Part shown: positions 16,742 through 29,076 of the stretch, piece by piece
Position numbering within the stretch: position 1 is the first letter of the stretch
Layout: each line of letters begins with the position of its first letter
The notes under the pieces: generated by a model
The model's input: the letters and a program-made list of their open reading frames with translations, nothing else
Told to the model about the DNA's origin: nothing
Database searches by the model: none
Translations under genes and position numbers: made by a program
DNA from: Pycnopodia helianthoides
Taxonomy: Eukaryota > Echinodermata > Asteroidea > Forcipulatida > Asteriidae
Reading direction: 5' to 3'
NCBI GenBank assembly: GCA_032158295.1
Contig: CM063260.1
Coordinates: 7,201,501-7,265,500, forward strand
Length of the DNA: 64,000 nt

Positions 16742-17208
16742 TTTTGAAGAAGACCCCCAAACTATCAATTTAAGAAGACCCCAAAGTATTATTTGAAGAA
16801 GACCCCAAAGTATTATTTGAAGAAGACCCCGAGTATATTGAGAAGACCCAAAGTATTATTGAAGAAGACCCAAAGTATTATTGAGAAGACCCCCAAAGTA
16901 TTATTTGAAGAAGACCCCCAAAGTATTATTTGAAGAAGACCCCCAAAGTATTATTTGAAGAAGACCCAAAGTATTATTGAAGAAGACCCCCAAAGTATTA
17001 ATTGAAGAAGACCCCCAAAGTATTATTTGAAGAAGACCCCAAAGTATTAATTGAAGAAGACACACAAAGTATTATTTGAAGAAGACCCCCAAAGTATTAT
17101 TTGAAGAAGACCCCAAAGTATTATTTGAAGAAGACACACAAAGTATTATTTTAAGAAGACCCCAAGTATTGAAGAAGACCCAAAGTATTATTGAAGAAGA
17201 CCCCAAAG
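16742..17208 (+). repeat. Short tandem array, 20-25 bp unit GAAGACCCCCAAAGTATTATT
   Basis: About 20 copies of a unit near GAAGAAGACCCCCAAAGTAT plus TATTT. Length varies through the C-run (two to five C) and loss of AAG or TT. No other function is visible. Confidence 0.9.
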
Positions 17209-18309
17209 TAACTGGAAACTTAGTCTAGATAATCTGATTTAACATTAACTTGCACAAAATCACAACAAAAGTTTGTTTTCACTCTAACGGGACCACATCA
17301 TTTAATGAAATATTCCCAGGTTACTACTTAATCTGTCCCTCTGGGACGCAAGGCCGTAGCTCTCGGTCTCCCCCTGTTCCTTGCCTTGTTCTCTGCTGTC
17401 CGAGAGAGTTTGTCTTTTTCCAGTTCAGATAAGACTGCCCTCCATGTGGTCTTTAGTGCCTCTATTTTCTTTTTATTCACAGATTTTGTGTGTTTATTCA
17501 AAAAGTAAAGGATGGGAGTTAATTTACCTTTTCCCAACAAGACAATGATATACTTTTCTGTGAAAAATAGATCTCATGTAAATTACTTCTGTACTAGCTC
17601 TGCCACCATTACTTAGCATCATCCCTATCCCGACACAAGTCTTTAACCTTTATTTCTTCTCTCCACCCGCCCATAATTTGGTACCAATAAGACATGAGTA
17701 CATGTATGTACGTCTTTGATTAATAGATGAGCAAGTTGTTCTGACAGATGATACAAAGATACATTTCCCTCTGGGCGGTGGAAAGTAAAAAAGATGATTA
17801 TTTATATTGCCGCTGACGAGATAGGGGTTGATAAAATTTAATTGCGTGCGTCACGGCTAAGTTGGCCCACTAAAATCCTGGAAAAAATGGAAAGGAAATT
17901 GTTAGTTACTGGTATGGTTTTTTTTAATGCATTTTTAAAAGCTTTTATCACTTTTTCTACTGAGCTTAACAAATTTCGTGAAGTTGAATCAACCTCAAAC
18001 ACGCGTAGGTCTAGCTATAAATTACTTTTTCTGTTTTTTTGCTTAGCTAATTTTTTGTGCTTAAAAAAGTCAGCTCTATGAAATTGAACCCATCATTCTT
18101 AAAATATTATCTTAATTAAAAGAAAACTGTTAAATATTTATTAACAAATTATGTTAAGTTGGCAAAATTACCAACTAAAACATGTTAACAGAAAATCTTT
18201 CTCTTCAGGAACAACTTTCTCTTGAATAATTTTTAGAAACGTAATTTTTAAATGGTTGTGCTCATGAAGTACGTGTAGAAAATTCTTCTGGTCGTATATT
18301 TTAACGCCT
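17209..18309. other. Intergenic stretch, no gene seen
   Basis: AT-rich with no supported coding segment. A degraded GGGCCCAATTTCAT-family end (CAGCTCTATGAAATTGAACC) lies near 18070. Confidence 0.35.
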
Positions 18310-18574
18310 GTAGTTCACGCAGTCATTTACGCGCTGTGCATTGTGGTCTGGTAAACAAGTTTCTAGTGCAAGGAGTGCAAGCCGAGCTGGAAAGAAGTCC
18401 ACGATTCCTGTCTTTGTAATTGAGGTTTTGTATCCGATTTCGAAATAGATTGGAGAATGTAAGTATTTCGTTGTCTTGTTTTATGAATAGGATAGTTCTG
18501 AGATAGTTTATGGCAACTGGTTTCACTGTAATTGTGTTTTATTATTGGGTGTAATTTGAGGCGAAGGCCGGTCG
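18310..18574 (+). promoter_or_regulatory. Candidate promoter / non-coding first exon
   Basis: Locally richer in CpG than its surroundings (CACGCAG, TACGCGC, GCCGAGC, GGCCGGTCGG). Two good donor-like sites follow: GAGAAT|GTAAGTA at 18458/18459 and GGTCG|GTGAGT at 18574/18575. No long open frame. It would suit a 5' UTR exon of PIK3CA, 13.5 kb upstream of the start codon, or of an unseen transcript. This is inference only; there is no TATA box and no RNA evidence. Confidence 0.25.
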
Positions 18575-19499
18575 GTGAGTATGACGCTGCTGACAGTATT
18601 TTATAGTGAGCATGGTGGCGAGTGTCGTGTGTTATACTCGCCGGTCAGCCAGCACTGCAGCTCGTCATAGACTTGGTTCCTAGTCTGTGACCGTCACCTC
18701 GTGGTTGTTGTCTACCTTACCTGACACTATAGTCAATACAGTATTGCCTGAAATACCTGGCCCTCTTGTGGATCCCCCAACATTAACCTTCGATCACACA
18801 GAGTTGAGGAATCATGTTCATTGGTTTGTATTAAAATTGTACACACCCTATAAATATAGTCAAAAAATGGACGAAACATTCTGATTGAAATTGGTCAGAA
18901 TCACAAAAGCAAACGTTTATACCATGGATACCATGGGATATAGTACAGAAATACTGCGGCTTCTCAGTAATCCAACTGGCAGCTTTCAAATAAAAACAAA
19001 TGACTTCTGGTTTTAAATTCAAAATAATACAAATGTTGGAGGAAAATTACTTGACGATTCCTTTTAAACCATTGTTAGCACGGTATTTTGTCTAGTAAGA
19101 ATCATTGAATTAAGTATGTGTATTTCCATACTTTAAGATCTTGTATTGTCACTTACCAGTGTAAACTGACAATGTGTAACTGAGTCATTGTACTCTAGTA
19201 AAGTAGGAGATTTTTCATAAAATTACAATAAAACGAGCTCGCACAAATAATGAAATATTGGTTCAATGTGCTCTCCTCAATTGCGCAATGGTAAGTGACA
19301 ACTGAGGGAAAAAATATCTGCAAAGAAACGTGAACATCTCACCTCCTGATGCTATGACTGGAGGGTGTCAGCGCCAAGAAACGGAGAGAGTCCAAGGTGT
19401 TGGTTCTATTTATGGGGCTAGGATAATCCATACAAATAGTCTGAACAAAAAGAGTTTAAAGTCTTATCTCGGACCCTTCACTGTCATGACTGGTTTTCA
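18575..19499. other. Intergenic stretch, no gene seen
   Basis: No coding segment supported. An ORF of about 100 codons starting at 19330 runs into the low-complexity GAGTAC-rich stretch and has no recognisable features. Confidence 0.3.
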
Positions 19500-19695
19500 G
19501 TGTTTGCGCAGACAAGTACTTTCCAGTCGTGTATCATACTATCAAGTACTGCTGAGTACTAGAGTTGCTGAGAAGTTCTTGAGTAACGAGTACTTGGGTT
19601 ATCAAGTACGAGTACAAGTGTCCAAGTGCCGAGTATTCTGATATCTGAGTACTGAGTCCAACAGCCGAGTACCAAGTCATTTGATCTCTGAGTAC
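19500..19695. repeat. Degenerate GAGTACNNG-rich low-complexity stretch
   Basis: Many loosely spaced copies of AAGTAC, GAGTAC and GAGTACT words, without a fixed period. Any frame through it is an artefact of composition. Confidence 0.6.
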
Positions 19696-21263
19696 GAGTA
19701 TGATGACGATTACTTAATAAAGACAAATACTGGAAATGAGGTATCTGTTCACATTTATTTGGGAACTGATTTGTCGATGACAATCTCTGCTTGTATTTGT
19801 GATGTTATGATAAAGTTAAAGGGGCGTTTAAAAGATAGTTCTATCTTTTAACCCTCCTACTGTCAGTGACCCTTGGCAACATTTTCCAGTGAGTTGACCA
19901 ACCATTTGAAAAGAGAGTTCTATCTTTTAAACATAAATACATCAAAGACATCTTAAATTTTTGGAAAGTGATATACCAGGGTACTGGTATCTTTTTGCTA
20001 ATGTCAATTTCACTGAACATGCGCTTTGACTGATTTTGGGGACTTACTACCATGATGAATGTTTAGTCTGGTTCTGTGCAGACATTGTGACTTCGTAGTC
20101 ATGAGATTGGAATCAGACCATTATGAAATTCTGACCTTTTTTCCCTTTCAAAAAATTTCCTTGAGAGCCACAAATTAAGGTTTTTAATATCCATTGAAAT
20201 ATGGAAGAAGAGTATTCTGAACTTTTGGGATGAAAAAAAAGAAATATTTAAAGTGGGACTCGATCCTTGCACCTTCCTCTCTGAAGCCTTCTTGTTGTAA
20301 AGATGGTAATGGTAGTAAGCATCCTGCAAAATTATTTTGTCAGAAGTGCCCTTGTTGATTAGAAGTCAATAGAAGTATTTCAAAATAATTTGAATATCCG
20401 AAGATGGCCTTCAGGCGACTTTTGGAGATTCAAATTTCCATGGTGTCCATTGTGAATGCTGCGGCCAGAGAAAACGGTTGGTGTCTGCTGTCACCTCGCT
20501 AAACAGTGATGGATTTGATGTTCGTGGTGAAAATACCGTGACAGTTTTTGCTGTTTCTCAACAAGCAGACACTGTATTTAGCAGAAAAGTTCACAGGTTA
20601 CTTTCAAATTTATTTTATTGATAATTTGGCCTAGAAATCAGCAATACATAAAGACAAAAACCAAGCGATGACCCTATGTTTAAGACATGTCTGTCTTCAA
20701 CCGTTCATTCAAGTGTTTTATATTCACAGGCACGCACGTTTGATTGGGTCACAAGATACTACATAGTTGTACATTCATTTTACTCATAATCTTTGCAATA
20801 TTTAATTAGTTATTTGTTTATTTACGCAGATGTGAGTGTTTGTGGTGAAGCAAAAAATTCAGATAACAATTCTGGCTGTTTCGTCTTAAGCAGTATATGA
20901 CTTTGTATCAAATTTGATAATAAAAATACACAACAGTTCAAAGTACACACACTGTGTTTAGTATAATTACAAGGTTAGTAGCCAAGTCTGTAGGATTAAT
21001 GCAGCTGCTCTTGGTTGTTATGGTAACATTCCTATTAAAATGTTAATGGACCTTTAAATGGTAACCATACTTTATAATGGTATGCTCACTATGCTGTTGC
21101 TAGTACACAAAGTGTCCTTGAAAAAATTATACAAGCAGTTAGTGTAAATTCTATTAATAAAATGTACTGAGTAAAATTTAATGCAAAGTTCAGAAAGGCA
21201 AGCTCACCCAGCTCAATCTGGTTAGTGCAAGAATATCTTAGATACTTACCTGTCCATATACCT
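19696..21263. other. Intergenic stretch with one repeat fragment
   Basis: No gene seen. Positions about 20437-20625 match part of 28565-28740 (AAAATACCGTGACA, CTCAACAAGCAGACACTGTA), so they belong to a dispersed element. Confidence 0.4.
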
Positions 21264-21641
21264 TTAAAGGCACTGGACACTATTGGTAATTACTCAAAAT
21301 AATTGTTTGCATAAAAACTTACTTGGTAACGAGCAATGGAGAGCTGTTGATAGTATAAAACATTGTGAGAAATGGCTCCCTCTGAAGTAACATAGTTTTT
21401 AAGAAAGAAGTCAAATATTTGAATTGATTTTGAGACCTCACACGTGAGGTCTCGAAATCAAGCATCTGAAAGCACACAACTTCGTGTGACAAGGGTGTTT
21501 TTTCTTCCATTATTATCTCGCAACTTCGACGACCAATTGAGTTCAAATTTTCACAGGTTTGTTATTTTGTGCATATGTTGAGATACACCAAGTGAGAAGA
21601 CTGGTCTTTGACAATTACCATTTGGTGTTCAGTGTCTTTAA
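21264..21641. mobile_element. TTAA-palindrome MITE, copy 3
   Basis: Left TTAAAGGCACTGGACACTAT; right end GTTCAGTGTCTTTAA is slightly diverged. Interior closely matches 11382-11771, including GGTCTCGAAATCAA and TCGTGTGACAAGGGTGTTTT. Confidence 0.85.
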
Positions 21642-24215
21642 ATGTAAACATGTAGACCCCTTGTCTAGCTAGAACTTTGTATAATGCACAAAGGGAGGAA
21701 AAGGCCTACAATGCACTATGCCCCCATGGCTTGGTTTCTAATTACATAGGTTTGAGAGGAATTGAAAACAAAACAAAGTACGATTGTCCTTTTGTCAGGC
21801 TAGAGTTTAACAAGGCAACATGCAAATTTTCCCCAGATGCATGCCGGGGGACGTGGGGGGAGGGGAGGCAGTTGCCAGTTACGCCACCAACGTTGAAAAA
21901 AATCTCAGTCGACTTACGCATCGTGGAAGGTTCAAAGCTCCGTGTACAAAACCGATACAATATACTGTGCGAACGTATTTAATACATGTACCCTGCGTGT
22001 GTATTGCACTGTACATTGTACATTTGAACACGGTTGTTGAGCATCCATGGACAGCCAAAGAGACTGTCTAGACAATTTTTTTTTTTTTTTTAGGGTGGTA
22101 ATATCTTCAAATGTTGTATATATTTGGAACACTCTTTTTTGTGCAAAATCGTCGCTCTCAGCCACGCCGCCGGGGGACGTTACTTTTGTGTTTTTGCGAT
22201 ACATTGGGTGACCAGAACAAATGTGCACAGAGCACTACCCCGTCCATTGCTTGCTTCACCCACACATTAGGACAAGTGGTGGTAGAATTACTGCTCAAAT
22301 TCTGTTTTTGTGCGGGGGTTACATGTAATTGTGTAATCCCTGATTTCTGGCCTTTGTTTCTTTGTTGTAAGAGAGGATTACGTGGCATCGAGAGGCTTCC
22401 ACCATTGTTCGGCTCAATGGGGTAACTCAAGGCAGACCAAGATTAGCGGCTGTGTCTCATGCAGTGGTCAATGTTTTGCAATCATTCGCAGTGCATGCAT
22501 AAATCTATATGATCTTTTCTTGAAAGAGAAACAAAAAGTCCTTGTTCTTCAAACAAAATCTTTGTTCTCTTGGCTTTGTAAAGTCATGGATTCTTTGTAC
22601 CAGCGGTACTCTCGAAGAAAAGTCATTGCGGCAATTCCAAGAAAAAAATCCTATCAGTGTGAAAGTGAAAAACCTTCTGTTCTTTTCTTTTTTTTCTTAG
22701 CAATTTGCAACAGCTTTATAATTCATCACTCGTACCTCATAGTGACCTACAGGTAGCTTATCCACAGCCTTAAAAAATTGTGTGTGGAGAAAATTGCGAT
22801 TGAAGGTACTTGTACACTATTTTTCAAACTGCTGTTTTTATTCTATTTTTTAGGACAAAAATAGAGCTGACTACTTTATTCGAACAGAACTGTCAATGTG
22901 TTTTCATTCTTGCAGCTAATTTAATTAGTAATTAATTACTAAAAACATACGTCACTTCGTGAAAATGAAGGGAAACAAAATGTTTGCCTGCAGAGCGCGT
23001 AGTACAAACCAATGCATATTGAGACCAATCACAAGCCTGGAATTACACGTAGGCCACGGAGGCCATGGCCTCAGTTGCCCTGGTCTTGGCCTTGGTGCCC
23101 CTTCAAAAGTTTCCCCATAGACTTTAAGATTTTCCAATGGAAGTGCCCTTTGAAAAATGACATTGGTTTGCCCTCTCAGAATTGAAATTCCATGCCTGCT
23201 ATCGCGATAGGTCACTTTGTGAAAATGCTTCCAGATAGGTCACTTCGTGAAAATGCCAATGTCACACACACGCGCCTGATCTGTGCTGTAGCGCTTTGTA
23301 TAATGTATAAAGGGGTATATCGAGATGGTAAATCTAGTGATACGTCGTTTATACTAATTAGTGAAACTATTACATATTAGGTACAGAAACTTGCTGAAAA
23401 TGTTACCAGTAATAAATATAGTAATAATTTGTATAAACACCGATTTGGACAAATTTGTGATTTTTGACAGATAGGTCACTTTGTGTAACGAGCAACGAAT
23501 TCTAAACAGTTTGAATACTTCTTTTTTCAGTCCGTCTCAGTCAAGAATTCAGTGTAGTTGTTGATTTGAGGCAGTGACCTGAATGCTAGCCACACTTGTG
23601 GCCAGTCAATTTTAGTCATGGGACTTGAGCTGGACTTGACTGAGTTGACTTAAGAGACTTGCCTTCAAGTGCTGTAGATGTGACTGTGGATTCACATAAT
23701 GACTTGTTGGTGATAATAATGAACACCTATACATTGTGCTGGTAATCCGCCATAATGTTGACGATTATGATGCATGAACATTATTACCTCGTTCACTGGC
23801 TATTTATTTAATCTTTCTTTCAACCATCTTATGACCAGTTAATTTTTGGCATGGGACTTTTTTTGATTATACCCATTCCTACATCCTTAAGGACTGTAAT
23901 AGGAGGTAGGGGGTAACCTGTTTCAGCCCCTGGAGTAGATGGCAACGTGCCCCTGGTGGTAGTTGATTTGGGTCGACAGCCCAAATCAGTTAAATGTAGC
24001 CCTCACCTTGAATTGGCTGTCCGACCTAGTGAGTGAGGCAAAATTGCATTAAAAATTACTATATTAAAACAAAAAACAAAAAAACTTAGCTCCCTTTGGA
24101 GTGCACAGCCTCAGCTGCCAAGTACTATGTATGCGCACCAAGCTAATTCCTTGAAAGGTCAGTATTTTGAGACTTGACTAGAGACTAGCCCCTGATGACT
24201 TACAGGTACATTTTT
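21642..24215. other. Intergenic stretch, repeats but no gene seen
   Basis: Several 70-125 codon open frames occur on both strands but none shows domain, heptad or codon pattern. About 23880-24040 shares blocks with 45555-45720 in the opposite orientation. Near 23214 and 23470 the phrase GATAGGTCACTTTGTG recurs, with GATAGGTCACTTCGTG at 23236. Confidence 0.4.
23033..23198. mobile_element. MITE of the TCAGGCCTGGAATT family
   Basis: Inverted, diverged relative of 8231-8400. The end AAGCCTGGAATTACACGTAG corresponds to the right end of that copy, and the interior blocks GGCCATGGCCTC and CCTTGGTGCCCC match it in reverse. Confidence 0.65.
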
Positions 24216-24350
24216 ATGATTTGGGGTTGAGTAAAGAAAAATCTACTAGTGCGGGATTTGAACCAATGACCTCGGGTTTAGTGTGCCGGCGCTCTACCAA
24301 CTGAGCTATCTAGTCCTATATTGGCGGTTTCCCTGTTTTGTCAGTATAAA
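24216..24350 (-). repeat. tRNA-headed SINE family 1 copy
   Basis: Minus-strand copy: GGGATTTGAACCAATGACCT (inverted B box), then CTCTACCAACTGAGCTATCT (inverted A box) and CCTATATTGGCGGTTTCCCT. A diverged copy, not a functional tRNA. Confidence 0.7.
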
Positions 24351-26499
24351 GTATAAAAGTTTTTGTTACATGTATTTCGTTTAGGCCCAAGCTGTGTGGT
24401 TTTGGGAGGTTTCAAGTGCTTTTTTTTAAATTGATTTAATATACACTGTATACATTCTTTTTAAGAATAAACTTTGACATTATTTCAGACTGAAATATTT
24501 CTCTGCATGATTGGTGCTGGTATGAAATGTAAAATGAGATTGGAACTACAGATTGAAACTAATTCATTTTTGGGGTGATTAAATTACCAAACGTATAAGC
24601 CTACTTTGTCTTTAGTTACTTCAACATCATGTGATGTTTCCCACATCAAAGATCTTAGCCTTTTTTCACAGTTTTGTTTCCCTTTAAAGTTGAGGGAAAA
24701 GGGGTAGCAATATAGACTGGACAAGTCTTGCACACCTGGAAAACGAGAAAACAACTGGAATGAAGACTATACTTTTCTATGAAATCAAATCTTCTTTTAA
24801 AACTGCATGTATACAAAATTCTTGAAAATTTACAAACCCATAGCAAGTTGTTATAAATAAGATTTAAATTTGTATAATAAAAAATAATTTGTTCAGATAA
24901 ATATTGAAACATAATTAAAAATTGGGACGAGGAAGCTTTTTTTTTAGGAATCCCATTTGCCAATCACACCTGAATTTGTGCGTTCATCACATAGGTTTCA
25001 TGACAACATGATTGTAAGTTGGGCAAAATTCTTAATTTTTTTTTACAACTAACCGGAAACAGAAGTCAAGTCTTATTTTCGTGTTTTTCTTCGTTATTTT
25101 GTTGAATTGATTTTACTTTCATATTGTTTATCACTTAGTATTATATTCCGAACAACATATATAATTTTCATTGCCGAAAGCTATGTTAAAGTGAAATAGT
25201 TAACAAAACGAAATTCTGCCCACATTTTAAAAACTCCATATGGTTGGGACCACAATGGTCACCGGAAGTTCCAAGACGCACGAGGCTTACACAGTCTATT
25301 CGAGAGGGAAAAAAGGGCAAAGCAGCCTTTAAAATTTGCCAGACAGTCCTCTTCACATTTCTGTGGGCACAGACAACTTTCCCTGACACATCTAAGAATA
25401 AATCCCAGTGGAAATCCTGGACACTGTCCCAGCTCGCATGCTAATTTAGAATGGTTCCGTGTCGTGGCTGTCCTACCTCCGAAGCAATTCACTGCCCGAT
25501 GAGCTGCTTACTGAATCTATTACCATTAATCACACTCGGTAAATTATTCCCACAAAGAATCACGAAGCCCTAAGAATGAGCATCCCCACTAAAGAATACA
25601 TTGTACCTTGTACATAGACTAGGCAGTCTGGCTAGGGTGTGGCCTCAATCCTCCCATATCCTTTTCTTCCAGGTCACTGGTTTGTTGTTGTTGTTGTTGC
25701 TGTTGTTGTTGTTGTTTGTTACTGTAATCTTCAGGGATATTGATTAATTTGTTGTCTATTATTACATTTATCTAGTAAGTCTCAGGGTTCCTACCATGCA
25801 CAAGCTAGCGCATCACTCCGATACATATCAATTGCAGGAAGATATCTGTGAATTACTGCTGGTAGTAATTTTGTTTGTTTGGTGGGGGGGGGGTGAGGGG
25901 GCCGAGCTTTAGATAAAATTCGCACAAATCATAACAGATCAAACTTATGCCCTAGATTGCAGGATGGGGCTTTTAAAAACAAACACCAAGTACAACACAT
26001 TGCAAGGACCTCGTTTCAAGAGTGCTTAGGCCAAAACTCCCAGAATGCCCCACAGTTTTGAAAAATCCTGGCAAGAACCCAGAGTCTTTAAATGAAGGAT
26101 CTCGTGTGCAAGTTTTTTTTTTACCTCTTATAAAAGTAAAACCAGACAATAAAAACGTGAGTTTTTCTCCTTTTTTCTACAAAAACGTACAATATATATA
26201 CCTGTAAAATGTTTATAAGTGAATAAAATTATAGGTAAATGCCTCAACAGAGTGTTCAATGCATTAAAACATACTTATTTCTGGGGGGTGGGTTGGGGTG
26301 TAATGTGCAAATTCGCCTCAAATTGGCCACTCTTGATAAGGGGCCATTCAGAATAGTCAACCCAATTTGCGATTTTTAAATATTGAATGACTTGGATTAA
26401 AGGATTTTTTAAAACTGTAGGGCATTTTGGACCCAAGTTTACCCAAGTTTTGGAAGGATGCCGTTGTTCGGGCTGGTTTCTTTCCTCGCCTTCCATCTC
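24351..26499. other. Intergenic stretch, no gene seen
   Basis: AT-rich. A (TTG)n microsatellite lies at 25681-25716. The segment 25240-25500 has a more balanced composition and short open frames on both strands, but no recognisable protein. Confidence 0.35.
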
Positions 26500-26745
26500 T
26501 AGGACCCGGTTTGAATCCCACTGGGAGCACTATGTGGGTTGGGATTTCAGTCCCTATCTGATTGCGTGGGTTTTCTCTGGAACAACTCTCTGGGATTTTC
26601 CTCCCACATCTAGAACTGAAACTTCCTTCCTTGTCTTCTCTCCATGGGGATACATGGCTAGTATTGTGGATCGATTAAATTCGCATTTCTGAGAGTCATT
26701 GGCTTCACAACCAGAATAAATAAATAAATAAATGCTGAATTGAAA
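26500..26745 (+). repeat. SINE family 4 copy, uninterrupted
   Basis: GGTTTGAATCCCACTGGGAG, GTTGGGATTTCAGTCCCTAT, CTCTGGGATTTTCCTCCCAC, then TGGCTAGTATTGTGGATCG and GAGAGTCATTGGCTTCACAA, ending in an (AAAT)n tail at about 26718-26736. This copy shows what the sites of the two interrupted copies (8.8 and 61.8 kb) looked like before insertion. Confidence 0.75.
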
Positions 26746-26877
26746 CGAGGTCTTCGGAATGTTTTCTACTTGGCGTTTATCTTGGTTTTAAAAGCCCTTT
26801 AATGAACATTCTGGAGCATTTTAAACGGTTTTGTCTTGATGGAGCATTCTGGGGCATTATAAATAGTGTTATCTTGA

Positions 26878-27010
26878 TGATTTTTTGATTTGGGGTCGAA
26901 CAAAGAAAAAATTACTAGAGTGGGATTTGAACCAAAGACCTCCGGATTCACCTGCCGGCGCTCCACCAACTGAGCTATCTAGCTGGTTAGCAGTCTCCCT
27001 ATTTTGTCAA
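26878..27010 (-). repeat. tRNA-headed SINE family 1 copy
   Basis: GTGGGATTTGAACCAAAGAC, then CGCTCCACCAACTGAGCTAT and AGCAGTCTCCCTATTTTGTC. Same layout as 24216-24350. Confidence 0.7.
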
Positions 27011-28356
27011 TATCTATGTTCGTTTGTTGTTTATTATTTGATTATTGGTTTATTATTTGATTTATGATTTTTTGTGAGATGAGTAGCCTAATAAAAAAAC
27101 TACTAAATATTTTTTTTTTATTTATTAATATTTGTTGCATATCGGCCCAAAACACTAGCTTGTGCATAGGGAGTTTCCTGGTATACGTAGAATGGTTGTA
27201 GATCACCTCAAGACAGTACACTCTCGAGAAAAACGTGTAAAACAATTTTTCCCTTGTCACCCACTGTTCCTTAAAATGCATCAGGAGGACCCTGCTGTCA
27301 TTTAACAATTCAATCAATGTAGGTAAACATTGCTTGTGTGGTTTAGGAAATAAGGTGACACAGTTTCGTGGGCTTTGTTTGATGTGCTTGGTTGGTGGGC
27401 AAATCCAAGATTATTGTGGGAAACAGACTGCCCTTCACAAAGATCAATGCATTGACCAATTGCAACTAGGACTGTGTGCGTGCCCACACATGTATTGAAG
27501 TTTTACAAAGCAAAATTCTTTGATTTTTCTCGGGAAATTTGTGTAGTGTGAAAGGGGCATACTTCTGATACAACTGTGCACACAAAAACTTACAAAAGTG
27601 AGAATATAAACCTTTTTTTTTTTTCACACCAGTAAAATCTGAAAAGATTGGCCCCATGGTGCGTTTATTGATACACGTAACTCGAGGATTGGAGTTTACT
27701 TTATTTTACAGTGTACTTCAACTTTAATTGTTGACATATTTATCTTATCATTGTTATTTATTCCTGGAATAAATGAGCACAACATGGAATTTCCCCATTT
27801 GTAAATAGCATCTCTGATCACAAAAAAAGAAGAAGATAAGAAAACTATTTTAGGAGCTGTTTGTTCACTCAATTCTCAGAATGACCGGGAGGTACAGTGT
27901 AGCTGGTTATAAAACAGCTGAGACAAATCCAGGGCCAACTGAGAGGTAGACCCTCGGAATGTCCCCGAAACATCAACCAACATGTAATGTCAACCCTTCC
28001 CAAAATATCCGGTGGTTATTGGAGCAGTCAATTGCGCTCGGCCGCAATTTCTACTCTGAGGGCTCTTAGGGTTGATTCTAGATGCAGATTGTCTTCAAGA
28101 AGATGAAAGCGACAGAGGATTTGGCTGCCCCATAGCTCTGTAAAGGGAAGCTCATTTCTGTACTGACAAAATAAATTGCTTTGAGCAAGCACAGGACCAT
28201 GGGTTTTTCCCCTGTTAAAGGTAGAATACTGGTGTGGTACACTGCAGTCCTTCATTCTAAGAAATATGAGGAGAGCTCTTTGCACTACTCAGAACCGAAC
28301 TTTACTCATTAGTCTAAAATGTGACTGTTCATGTTTTTAAAATGTAAGCAGTACAG
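27011..28356. other. Intergenic stretch, no gene seen
   Basis: AT-rich with short open frames only. Nothing recognised. Confidence 0.3.
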
Positions 28357-28792
28357 TTAAAGGTAAGGTCATAGATTGGTAAATACTCCAAAAATTAATG
28401 GCCATAAAAACTTGGTAAAGAAGCACTGCAGCTGTCGATAGTACAAACTATTATGAGAAAGGATTCCCTTTGAAGTACACTGTAATATGGTTTGGATAAA
28501 TATACTTCCCCCTGAAAACATCTGAATCTGAGAAACGATCCAAGCATGAATCGCTTCTCAGATTTCTGAGAGTTGGTGTCCGTTCGGGGATGCCGCAGCC
28601 AGGGGTGCAGTTGATACCCACTTAGCCCTCGCTATATGTAGATATATTTGACGTTCTTGAAGAAAATACCGTGACATTTTTTTTGCTGTTTTCTCAACAA
28701 GCAGACACTGTATTCAGCCGAGACTTTCACAGGTGACCGACTGTATCTTTCATTACGCTGACAAAAAATCAATCTATGCCCCATACCTTTAA
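28357..28792. mobile_element. TTAA-palindrome MITE, copy 4 (larger, different core)
   Basis: Left TTAAAGGTAAGGTCATAGAT and right ATCTATGCCCCATACCTTTAA are imperfect inverted copies. The core includes CCGTTCGGGGATGCCGCAGC and CTCAACAAGCAGACACTGTA, also found near 20437-20625. Its right TTAA is the left TTAA of the next element. Confidence 0.7.
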
Positions 28793-29076
28793 AGGTATTA
28801 TACAGGATTGGTAGAGCTGACAAAATACTCGCAAACAAAGTTCATGTTTTGTGTGACTAACCATATACATGAAATAACAAACCTGTGAAAATTTGAGCTC
28901 AATTGGTCATCGAGGTAACGAGAAAATAGTGAAAAGAGACCTTATGTGTTTTCTGTTTTTCAAACATTGAGTTTATTATCGCGCGCGATAAAAACCATTG
29001 TTTTAATTCATGTAAGTTATGTGTGAATCTGTGAAGATTTGTGTTCGGTCTTACCAATAGTGTACATGGCCTTTAA
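28789..29076. mobile_element. TTAA-palindrome MITE, copy 5 (abuts copy 4)
   Basis: Starts TTAAAGGTATTATACAGGAT and ends CCAATAGTGTACATGGCCTTTAA-like. The core has the palindrome TTATCGCGCGCGATAA at about 28976, shared with the copies at 38.4 and 51.0 kb. Confidence 0.7.

Noticed and set aside
16742..17208. CRISPR-like array
   Set aside because: Units are contiguous with no unique spacers, in a eukaryotic setting; a simple tandem repeat. The same reasoning rejects the other arrays.
21677..22430. Cluster of 70-105 codon frames on both strands
   Set aside because: No domain, no splice-consistent partners and no sign of codon bias; likely chance frames in a slightly GC-richer patch.
25186..25492. 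Opposed open frames near 25.2-25.5 kb as a possible small gene
   Set aside because: Three frames on two strands are open over the same stretch with none better than the others; no start context or similarity seen.
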